The notes beneath the pieces were generated by a model, which did not search any database, was not told the DNA's origin, and saw only the letters and a program-made list of their open reading frames with translations. From positions 145,113 to 209,112 of the forward strand of contig BPGJ01000004.1 of NCBI GenBank assembly GCA_026002975.1: a stretch of 64,000 nt of DNA, in the 5' to 3' direction. Made by a program: the position numbers and the translations under genes. This DNA comes from Acidimicrobiia bacterium (GTDB lineage Bacteria; Actinomycetota; Acidimicrobiia; Spongiisociales; ZC4RG35). Each line of letters starts with the position of its first letter. The stretch's first letter is position 1. Shown here piece after piece: positions 46,378 to 53,827 of the stretch.

Positions 46378-48240
46378 GTGTCGAGTCCGGTCCGCTCCCG
46401 GTTCCATCCAGGCCTGGCCGGGCTTGCGCTCGCCGCTCTCGGGGTGGTGTACGGCGACATCGGAACCAGCCCCCTGTATGCGTTCCGGGAAGCGATCCGC
46501 TCCGGCCTCGAACCCACACCGGCCGTGGCCCTCGGGGTGGCGTCGCTCGTGTTGTGGTCGCTGATCGTGGTGATCTCGATCAAGTACATCGGGCTGGTGA
46601 TGCGGGCCGACAACGACGGGGAAGGCGGCCTCCTGGCCCTGACCGCCCTAGCCCGGGACGTGCACCCCTCCAAGCTGCTGCTTCTCCTGGGTCTGTTCGG
46701 CACCGCCCTGCTGTACGGCGACGGGGCCATCACCCCGGCCATCTCGGTGCTCGCCGCGGTCGAAGGCCTCGACGTGGTCCTCCCCGACGCCGGTGCCGTG
46801 GCGGTCCCCGCCGCCGCGGTGATACTCGTCGGTCTGTTCGCGCTGCAGCGGAGGGGAACCGCGGCGGTCGGGTCGCTGTTCGGACCGGTGATGGTGGTGT
46901 GGTTCGCCACCATCGGGTTCCTCGGTATCCGCCAGATAGTCGGCCACCCCGACGTGCTGGCCGCCTTCTCCCCCACATATGCAGTCGGGCTGTTCGTCGA
47001 TCGGCCCCTGGCCGCGTTCCGGTCGCTCGGATCGGTGTTCCTGGTGGTCACCGGAGGGGAAGCCCTCTACGCCGACATGGGGCATTTCGGTCCCCGCCCG
47101 ATAAGACTCGCCTGGTTCGGCCTGGTCCTCCCCGGGTTGGCCCTCAACTACCTGGGTCAGGCCGCCCTCGTGATCTCAGACCCGTCGGCCGTCGACAGCC
47201 CGTTCTTCCGGATGGCACCGGCCGGGTGGGTGCTGCCTCTGGTGGGGCTCGCCACGCTGGCGACGGTCATCGCCTCCCAGGCGCTCATCTCGGGGGCGTT
47301 CTCGCTCACCGCCCAGGCGGTTCAGCTCGACTACCTGCCTCGGATGGAGGTGCGGCACACCTCGGCCACCGAGAGGGGTCAGGTGTACGTGCCGGCGATC
47401 AACTGGACGCTCATGGCGGTGTGCCTGGGGCTGGTCGTCGGGTTCGGGTCGTCGTCCAACCTGGCCGGCGCCTACGGGGTGGCGGTCACCGCCACCATGG
47501 CGATCACCACGGTCCTGCTGGGGGTGGTGGCCCGCCGGGGTTGGGGATGGCCGGTAGGCCTGGTGTTCGTGTCGACCGTGACGCTGCTGGTGGTGGACCT
47601 GTCGTTCTTCGGGGCCAACCTGTTGAAGATCGCCTCCGGGGGCTGGTTTCCGTTGGTGGCCGGAGGTGCGGTGTTCACGGTGATGACCACCTGGCGGAAG
47701 GGCCGGGAGGTGCTGTACGGCAGGATGCGGCGAGGCGAAGCCCCGCTGTCGGAGTTGGTCGAGTCGGTGCTCCGTGATCCGCCCGAACGGGTTCCGGGCA
47801 CCGCGGTGTACCTGTTTCCCGAACCCGACCGGGTTCCCCCCGCCCTGCTGGTGAACCTGCGGGCCAACCACAGTCTCCACGAAACGGTGATCGTGGTGTC
47901 GGTCAAGGTGACCGACCGACCTCGGGTGCTCCCGGCGGCCCGATCCGAGGTCACCCCGATGGGCGACGGGTTCTACCAGGTCGTCCTCCGGTACGGTTTC
48001 GCCGACCGGATCGACGTCGCAGCCGATCTGGCCAACCTGGAGGATCCCCCCGCCGACCCGGCCTACACCGTCTACTTCGTCGGCAGGGAACGGGTCAGGT
48101 CCACCGCCGTACCGTCGGACATGGCTAGATGGAGGGAACGCCTGTTCGCGGTGCTGCACCGGAACGCAGCCAGCGCTGCGGATTTCTTCCGGCTGCCCCC
48201 CGACCGGGTGGTGGAGATCGGGGCACCGGTGACGATCTGA
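46378..48240 (+). CDS. kup: Kup-type potassium uptake protein
   Basis: A 620-aa K+/H+ symporter with about twelve membrane helices. LAALGVVYGDIGTSPLYAFRE is the Kup signature. KYIGLVMRADNDGEGG, GDGAITPAISVLAAVEGL and GGEALYADMGHFG complete the pore region. The C-terminal 150 residues are the cytoplasmic domain (YQVVLRYGFADRIDV). The GTG at 46378 is the only start giving the family N-terminus. The same window encodes DisA, and c-di-AMP controls potassium uptake in several Gram-positive bacteria, but I see no ydaO-type riboswitch in the 135-nt leader. Confidence 0.92.
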   Translation: MSSPVRSRFHPGLAGLALAALGVVYGDIGTSPLYAFREAIRSGLEPTPAVALGVASLVLWSLIVVISIKYIGLVMRADNDGEGGLLALTALARDVHPSKLLLLLGLFGTALLYGDGAITPAISVLAAVEGLDVVLPDAGAVAVPAAAVILVGLFALQRRGTAAVGSLFGPVMVVWFATIGFLGIRQIVGHPDVLAAFSPTYAVGLFVDRPLAAFRSLGSVFLVVTGGEALYADMGHFGPRPIRLAWFGLVLPGLALNYLGQAALVISDPSAVDSPFFRMAPAGWVLPLVGLATLATVIASQALISGAFSLTAQAVQLDYLPRMEVRHTSATERGQVYVPAINWTLMAVCLGLVVGFGSSSNLAGAYGVAVTATMAITTVLLGVVARRGWGWPVGLVFVSTVTLLVVDLSFFGANLLKIASGGWFPLVAGGAVFTVMTTWRKGREVLYGRMRRGEAPLSELVESVLRDPPERVPGTAVYLFPEPDRVPPALLVNLRANHSLHETVIVVSVKVTDRPRVLPAARSEVTPMGDGFYQVVLRYGFADRIDVAADLANLEDPPADPAYTVYFVGRERVRSTAVPSDMARWRERLFAVLHRNAASAADFFRLPPDRVVEIGAPVTI

Positions 48241-48254
48241 GCCGGCCCGGTCTC

Positions 48255-48389
48255 CTACGACATCCTGTTGGGTAGGTGGTCTCCGACGTGACCCACCACC
48301 AGCTCCCGGCGTTCGGAGTCGCGGTACCAGTACACCCGGAAGTGGTCCTGGGGGCTCCGGGTGCAGGACCGCCGGCTACAGCCCGCCAT
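48255..48389 (-). CDS. possible 44-aa small protein
   Basis: An ATG at 48389 opens a frame reading MAGCSRRSCTRSPQDHF, then RVYWYRDSERRELVVGHVGD and ending LPNRMS. The second half has a balanced, protein-like composition unlike the surrounding shadows. It starts 39 nt after the pilin-like gene and could be its downstream partner, or the tail of a gene whose front is frameshifted. No family recognised. Confidence 0.3.
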   Translation of the reverse strand: MAGCSRRSCTRSPQDHFRVYWYRDSERRELVVGHVGDHLPNRMS

Positions 48390-48428
48390 ACCCTGCGGAG
48401 TTCAGCTGCCAGAACAGCGCGGGGGCGT

Positions 48429-49133
48429 TCAGGGGGTGGGAGGAGCCGAAATCTCTACCTTCGAACCCTGCGGGGGTTCATACTCGACCGGGCGGCCGTC
48501 GGCGTCGGTGGTGGAAACGGCCACCACCCGGACTTCCACCTTCAGCACCCCCTTTACGGTGTTTCTGTTCTTCGACAGGTCGTTATCGGGATACCGGAAG
48601 TCAGCTCGACCGTTGGCGGGAACGTAGAACCCTTTGACCGTAACGGTCTTTCGCTTCCCTTTGTGGTCGGTCGTGGTGACCTCCAGGGTCAGGTACTGAG
48701 GGTTGATCCAGTCGTTCCCGTAGGTGACCGAAGCGGTCCACTTGCCCGTGCCTCCGTTGCGGGTGGGCTTCCAGCTAGACAGCTCCGACCCTGAACCCTC
48801 GACGGTCGGGCTCGAGTCCTGCGGGTCGGGAGGAAGCGTGGTGGTGGTCGTGGGAGCCGGTGCGCTCGTGGTAGTGGTCGTCGAGAGCGTGGTGGTCGTC
48901 GTGGCGTCACCCGACGACGAGCCAGACGAACCATCCTCGGCACCGCCTCCTGGGAGATTGGCGAGCTCGCCCGGGGTAGCGTCGAGGCTCTCCGCCGCCG
49001 CGTCGAACGACTCGGCGGTGTTGGCGCCGACCAGCATCACCCCGATCAGAGCGAGCAGGGCGATCACCCCGACCATCAGGCCGTACTCGGCCATGGTGGC
49101 TCCGCGCTCCTTACCGCCACGGATGATCTCCAT
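48429..49133 (-). CDS. Flp/Fap-type pilin-like protein with long C-terminal domain
   Basis: A 234-aa protein. The N-terminus, ERGATMAEYGLMVGVIALLALIGVML, is the class III (Flp) pilin signal and hydrophobic helix. A 55-residue acidic and Thr-rich linker then leads to a domain of about 130 aa with alternating strands (WTASVTYGNDWINPQYLTLE, KTVTVKGFYVP, VLKVEVRVVAVST). Normal Flp pilins are only 50-80 aa, so this may be a tip or minor pilin or a pseudopilin. No tad secretion genes are in the window. Confidence 0.7.
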   Translation of the reverse strand: MEIIRGGKERGATMAEYGLMVGVIALLALIGVMLVGANTAESFDAAAESLDATPGELANLPGGGAEDGSSGSSSGDATTTTTLSTTTTTSAPAPTTTTTLPPDPQDSSPTVEGSGSELSSWKPTRNGGTGKWTASVTYGNDWINPQYLTLEVTTTDHKGKRKTVTVKGFYVPANGRADFRYPDNDLSKNRNTVKGVLKVEVRVVAVSTTDADGRPVEYEPPQGSKVEISAPPTP

Positions 49134-49154
49134 GACGAGAGGATCGGTCCCCGA

Positions 49155-49421
49155 TCAGTCGTTCTTTATAGGACGAGCGACCCAACGCCGGGTTATCGCC
49201 CCGGCCACCACACCCGGCAGGACGGGGATGAGGATGTCGAAGGTGTTGTCCAAACCCAAGTCGGTGAGCGAGAAGGCGGGCAACCCGACGAGCGAGGTGC
49301 ACCGCTCCCAGCTCGGTACCCCTTCCACCGCTGCGCATCCTGAAGGGAACACCGTCCAATACGCCACGAGGAACACCCCCAGCCCGACGAGGAGAGCCAA
49401 CCAGGTGGAGTTCTCACGCAT
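49155..49421 (-). CDS. small two-helix membrane protein
   Basis: An 88-aa protein with two hydrophobic segments (LALLVGLGVFLVAYWTVF and FDILIPVLPGVVAGAITRRW) and a loop holding two Cys (PSGCAAVEGVPSWERCTS) that could form an extracytoplasmic disulfide. I took the ATG at 49421; a GTG two codons upstream is possible. It is upstream of the pilin-like gene on the same strand and follows the TlpA-like gene, so it may belong to that transcript. No family recognised. Confidence 0.5.
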   Translation of the reverse strand: MRENSTWLALLVGLGVFLVAYWTVFPSGCAAVEGVPSWERCTSLVGLPAFSLTDLGLDNTFDILIPVLPGVVAGAITRRWVARPIKND

Positions 49422-49480
49422 GGTCACATCTCTTCGACGCCGGGGGCCCCGATCCGGGTTCCGGAAGGGTCCGCTGCGGG

Positions 49481-50086
49481 TTACAGCCCGGCGGCGGTGC
49501 GCATCAGCTCGTCCAGGGTGGCGGTGTCGAGCTCTCCAGACACCCTGAACACCGCCCTACCTTCCGAGTCGACCACCACGAAGAAGGGGAACGAGTCGAC
49601 TCCGTAGGCCCGGGCGATCGAGTTGTCGGCGTCGTCGAGAGCCACCGGATAGGGCCAACCTTCCCGCTCCAGCCAATCCGACGGCGGGTAGTTGACCCTC
49701 AGTCGGTCGGTGGCGGTTGCCACCCCCACCACCTCGAGCCCGTCCAGCCCCGAGGTGTCCCGATGCCAGGCGACGATCCGTGGCACCTCGGCTTGGCAGT
49801 GGGGACACCAGTGGGCGAGGAACACCAACACCTTCGGGGTGCCGTCGCCCGGCGTGACGGAGATCTCGACACCGTCGGGCGTCTGGGTGGTGAACGATGG
49901 GGCCTCCAGGTCGGACGGCCCGGTCCCGGGGGGAAGAGCGGCCCCGGTCACCGTCACCGAGCCGTATTCGTCGGGTCGGTCGGGTGCCGAAGCCTCCCTG
50001 GCCAGCGACCAGCCGAGGGCGCCTCCCAGGGCCAACACCACGATTCCGCCCACAACGAACAGCAGACGTTTAGCAGATGGGTTCAT
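49481..50086 (-). CDS. TlpA/ResA-like thioredoxin-fold protein, membrane anchored
   Basis: A 201-aa extracytoplasmic thiol oxidoreductase. Its N-terminal anchor helix is LLFVVGGIVVLALGGALGW. The thioredoxin domain has VLVFLAHWCPHCQAEVPRIV with active-site CPHC (DsbA-like dipeptide), the cis-Pro loop VDSFPFFVVVDSEG and a C-terminal helix. CPHC suggests an oxidising role. It overlaps the DsbB-like gene by 4 nt, so the two probably form an oxidative-folding pair. Confidence 0.88.
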   Translation of the reverse strand: MNPSAKRLLFVVGGIVVLALGGALGWSLAREASAPDRPDEYGSVTVTGAALPPGTGPSDLEAPSFTTQTPDGVEISVTPGDGTPKVLVFLAHWCPHCQAEVPRIVAWHRDTSGLDGLEVVGVATATDRLRVNYPPSDWLEREGWPYPVALDDADNSIARAYGVDSFPFFVVVDSEGRAVFRVSGELDTATLDELMRTAAGL

Positions 50087-50616
50087 TCGTTCGTCCTTTC
50101 GGTCAGCATCCCGGCCAGCACCGTGATGAGGCAGAAGCCGGCCAACGCCATCGCCGGGATGGTGAGGAAACCGAACACCTCAACGTACCGGGCTGAGCAG
50201 GGAACACCAAGCGTGCACACCCCCTCACCCAGGAGGAGCACCTGCACGCCGATCCAGTGCCAGGCTGCGATCAGCGCCCCCGGGATCGCCAGCGACAACA
50301 CCATGCGCCGGGCGGTGCGGACCGCGGTCCCGGTCAGGGGTGCGGCCGCCGCGGCGAGAGCCGAAACCGCGATCGGGTACATGGCGATCCGCTGATACCA
50401 GCACAGCCGGCACGGCTCGAAACCCCACACCTCGGAGTATCCCAAGCTGCCCAAGGTGGCGACGGTGGCCACCACGGCGATCGCCGTCGTCAGTCCCCGC
50501 GGCGAAACGGCTCCCGCCACGATCCGGCGCACCCCCGGAACCAGCCCCGCCGCCGTGAACAGCCAGGCGGCCAGAGCCAAGGCCCCGAACACGTGGTTGT
50601 AGACGACCAAACCCAT
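50083..50616 (-). CDS. DsbB/BdbC-like disulfide bond formation protein
   Basis: A 177-aa membrane protein with four to five helices that reoxidises the thiol partner by passing electrons to quinone. The first Cys pair is WGFEPCRLCWYQRIAMYP, the DsbB signature. The second pair is in EGVCTLGVPCSARYVEVFG. FLTIPAMALAGFCLI is the last helix. I chose the ATG at 50616; an in-frame TTG at 50649 is possible. It is the first gene of the pair with the TlpA-like protein. Confidence 0.88.
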   Translation of the reverse strand: MGLVVYNHVFGALALAAWLFTAAGLVPGVRRIVAGAVSPRGLTTAIAVVATVATLGSLGYSEVWGFEPCRLCWYQRIAMYPIAVSALAAAAAPLTGTAVRTARRMVLSLAIPGALIAAWHWIGVQVLLLGEGVCTLGVPCSARYVEVFGFLTIPAMALAGFCLITVLAGMLTERTNE

Positions 50617-50673
50617 CAGGATCCCCGGCCAGCCGACACAGCCAGGCAAGGTTACCCGACGCCCCTACGTGCT

Positions 50674-50722
50674 TTTTTATGACGCAAAACCGCCCGGTCC
50701 GGGCGGTTTTGCGTCATAAAAA
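50674..50722. terminator. 49-nt perfect palindrome, rho-independent (bidirectional) terminator
   Basis: Two 24-bp arms around a single T at 50698 (A-tract, ATGACGCAAAACCGCCCGG and its complement, T-tract). It begins 15 nt after the holB stop, and in that direction the stem ends in T6. The same structure faces the other way, so it can stop transcripts from either side. It separates the tmk-holB unit from the DsbB-TlpA operon. Confidence 0.88.
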
Positions 50723-50737
50723 CGAAAAGGCGGGGTC

Positions 50738-51742
50738 CTAGTCGGCGGCGAGCTCAACGAACAGGCGGGCGAGCAGGGGTTGGGGACGGAGGTTGGCGGC
50801 GAGGTCGGTGACCGCCTCCAGCAGCAGCTCGGCGTTGCGGACCGCCTTCCGGGGCGGGACCGACGCCAGGTCGGCCAACGGAACGTCCTGGTTGCGGACC
50901 TCCCCACCGAACGCCACCGCCGCCGCGTCGACGTACCACGAGGCGGCGATCTCCAACCCGGTGGCGAGCAGCGCCAGCCGGGCCCGCCGCTTCTCCTTGG
51001 CGTCGACACCCTCGGGCACCAACGTGTCGGCCAGGGCGATCATCTCGTCGGCGAGGAGGAACGCCTCCCCCGGGCGGGAAGACACCCTCTGGGGAAGCCG
51101 CAGCCAGGCCTCCCGGAACTCGGCCACCGACTCAGACCCCGCCAACGTCAACGCCAACCCGGGACGACCCCCCGCCACCCGGGCCAACGCCGCCGCCCGG
51201 TCTCCTTCCACCCCCCGGGCGATCAGCGCCGCTTCCAGCTCCGAGTCCTCCACCCTCCCGAAATGCACGGTCCGGCACCGGGAAGCCACCGTGAGGGGAA
51301 GGTCGGTCTCGGATTCGGCGACCAGCAGGAACACCGTGGTGGCGGTCGGCTCCTCCAAGGTCTTGAGGAGGGCGTTGGCGGCCTGTTCGGTCATGGCCCC
51401 CGCCTCCTCGAACAGGAACACCTTGCGCACCGACTCCACCGGCCGCAGGGTGGCCCGTTCGATCGTCTCCCGGGCCTGGTCGACCCCCACCGAGCGTCCC
51501 GAAGCCTCCACCGTGATGAGGTCGGGATGGGTTCCCGCCGCCGCCAGCCGACACGACCGGCACTCCCCCGCATGGTCGCCCCCCTCCGGGCAGAGCAACA
51601 GCGCCGCGAACCGGCGGGCCACGGTGGCCTTCCCAACCGACGCGGCTCCGACGAACAGGTAGGCCCCGGCCGGGGCGGCGGCCTCCCGGCGAAGCAGCCC
51701 CAACACCCGCCGGTGTCCGATGACGTCGTCGAAGACGCTCAT
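50738..51742 (-). CDS. holB: DNA polymerase III subunit delta'
   Basis: Clamp-loader subunit of 334 aa. Residues 1-30 are VFDDVIGHRRVLGLLRREAA. The P-loop is GAASVGKATVARRFAALLL, followed by a zinc module (CPEGG...CRSCRLAA), VFLFEEAGAMTEQAANALLKTLEEP and SRCRTVHF (sensor/SRC). The C-terminal helical collar domain is present. The ATG at 51742 overlaps the tmk stop by 4 nt; the open frame upstream is a tmk shadow. tmk-holB pairing is common in bacteria. Confidence 0.92.
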   Translation of the reverse strand: MSVFDDVIGHRRVLGLLRREAAAPAGAYLFVGAASVGKATVARRFAALLLCPEGGDHAGECRSCRLAAAGTHPDLITVEASGRSVGVDQARETIERATLRPVESVRKVFLFEEAGAMTEQAANALLKTLEEPTATTVFLLVAESETDLPLTVASRCRTVHFGRVEDSELEAALIARGVEGDRAAALARVAGGRPGLALTLAGSESVAEFREAWLRLPQRVSSRPGEAFLLADEMIALADTLVPEGVDAKEKRRARLALLATGLEIAASWYVDAAAVAFGGEVRNQDVPLADLASVPPRKAVRNAELLLEAVTDLAANLRPQPLLARLFVELAAD

Positions 51743-52338
51743 CGTTCCTCGGCCAGCTCCACCACCCGGCGGGCCAGAACCTCCGGTTCCAACCCGCCTT
51801 CGAGGATCACCACCCGGTGGGGTTCTGCGGCCGCCAGGCTCCTGTAACCCTCGGCGACCCGACGTTGGAACTCCACCCCTTGGCCGCCGATCCGGTCGGG
51901 TTCCCGCTGTCTCCCCAACCCCACCTCGGGCTCGACGTCGAGCACCACCACCAGGTCGGGCACCACCCCGTTCAACGCCAGCTCGTTGAGGGTGCGCACC
52001 TGCTCCACCCCCAACCCCCGGGCATAGCCCTGGTAGGCGAGTGACGAGTAGTAGCTGCGGTCCGACACCACCCACGCTCCCCCGGCCAACGCCGGGGCCA
52101 CCACCTCCCGGGCGAGCTGGGCCCGTTGCGCGCAGAACAGCGCCGCCTCCGCCCACGGGTCCATCTCATGGGAGTGGAGCAGCAGCCGCCGGATCTCCTC
52201 CCCCAGCCGGGTGCCCCCCGGTTCCCTCACCGTCACCACCTGCCGACCCTGCTTTTGGAGCTCGGCGGCGACCAGCTCGGCCACTGTCGACTTGCCGGCC
52301 CCCTCCACCCCTTCCAGGGCGATGTACCGGGCCGGCAC
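51739..52338 (-). CDS. tmk: thymidylate kinase
   Basis: Phosphorylates dTMP to dTDP. 199 aa. The P-loop is ALEGVEGAGKSTVAELV, the DRX motif is VVSDRYYYSSLAYQG-like (WVVSDRSYYSSLAYQGYARG), and the lid region is DVEPEVGLGRQREPDRIGG. It starts one base after the MFS transporter stop and overlaps holB downstream, so the three minus-strand genes are likely co-transcribed. Confidence 0.94.
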   Translation of the reverse strand: MPARYIALEGVEGAGKSTVAELVAAELQKQGRQVVTVREPGGTRLGEEIRRLLLHSHEMDPWAEAALFCAQRAQLAREVVAPALAGGAWVVSDRSYYSSLAYQGYARGLGVEQVRTLNELALNGVVPDLVVVLDVEPEVGLGRQREPDRIGGQGVEFQRRVAEGYRSLAAAEPHRVVILEGGLEPEVLARRVVELAEER

Positions 52339-52339
52339 C

Positions 52340-53741
52340 TCACACCTCCTCGGGCGGCCGGTAGCCCCGCATCCAGGTGAGAGCGTCGCCGGCTTCCTGC
52401 AACGTCCGGTACGCCTCCTCGTCGAGGGGCTCCCCGCCGAGCTGCTCCCTCACCGACCACAGGGTGATCCCGCCGGCGGCGGCGATGGTCAACCCGGCGA
52501 AGACGATCACGGTCCGAATCCCGTTGGACAGCAAACCGGGCAGTGCGCCGTGCACCGCCGCGGCCGCCACCCCGGCCAGACCGAAGGACACCAGCAGCGC
52601 CAGCCGGGCCGCGGCGAACAACGCCGCGAAGGTGCGACCCCGGATGTCGTCGGTGACCGCGGCGTGGAGTTGGGTGAATCCGCTCACGTAGGCAACCCCG
52701 GTGCCCGCCCCGGCGATGAACACCCACCCGGCGGCGGCGCCGACGTGCGACGACAACCCGGCGAAGACGATGCTCACCCCGGTGACCACCAGACCGGCCC
52801 CGAAGAACGCCTCCCGCCGGGTGATCCGCCGACCCCACAGCGTCATCACCATCATCCCGCCGCCCACTCCCAGACCCAACGCGGTGAGGACCAGCCCGTA
52901 CCCCTCGTCGGAGGCGCTGAGGACCTGCTCGGAGTAGGGCTGGCCCAACACGAACAGGGCCCCGCCTCCGAACAGGCCCGAGCGCCATCCCGGTGACCAG
53001 CCGACGGGCGGTCGGGTACCGGGTGACGAACCGGAACCCGTCGGCGATGTCCCGCAGCGGAGCTCTCAGGTCGAATCGGCTCCTGGCTCTCCGCTCGGCT
53101 CTCACCTCGGTGCGGGGAATGGGGATGGTCAACACCACCGCCCCGGACACCAGGAAGGTGACCGCGTCGAACGCGAAGGCGGCTGCCACCGCCGGGTTGG
53201 CGAACACCCCGGCGAACACGTCCCGGCCGATCCGGGCCAGCACCGCGTACAGGGCCGACCCGACCGGGGCGGTGCCGTAGGCGGCGATCAGGTTGAGGCC
53301 GTTGGCGGCCATCAGATGCCGTCCCGGGATGAGGAGCGGCACCACCGCCTCCCGGGCGGGCTGACGGACCAGGGACAGCACCTCGATGGCGAAGGTGACC
53401 AGGAACAGGTCCCGGAAGTTCCCCACCGCCAGCAGCACCAGCACCAACGCCGCCCGCCCGAAGTCGGCCACCACCATGGTTCGTTTCCGGTCCCACCGGT
53501 CGGCCACCACCCCGCCGAGGATCCCGAACACCAGCCCGGGGAGGATCCGGGCCACCAGCGGCACCAGGATCGCCACCGACGCCGACCGGCCACCCCCGGC
53601 GATGCGGGCGGCCAGAGCGAACGTCGCGAACAGGGTCACCCAGTCGCCCAGGCTGGAGATGGCCTGGGACCACCACAGCCGGGCGTAGGGTCCCCGCCGG
53701 ATCAGGTCGCGTCCACGGATGGTGTCTCGGGGTGCGCTCAC
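52340..53741 (-). CDS. MFS transporter (MFS_3/exporter type), one frameshift
   Basis: Major facilitator protein of about 467 aa with twelve helices. The first half reads LWWSQAISSLGDWVTLFATF, then GILGGVVADRWDRKRTMVVAD (MFS motif A) and VRQPAREAVVPLLIP. A shift near 52978 leads into VLGQPYSEQVLSASDEGYGL and GWVFIAGAGTGVAYVSGFT. It resembles enterobactin-exporter-like or macrolide-efflux-like members, with unknown substrate. The GTG at 53741 gives a typical short cytoplasmic N-terminus. It is divergent from topA. Confidence 0.85.
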
Positions 53742-53827
53742 CGGACGGAACGGTACCGGCGGCGAGCCGGTGGGAGAACCCCACAGGGTTGACACCCGGC
53801 CTGCACGTCCCCTACGTTGCCCGGCCG

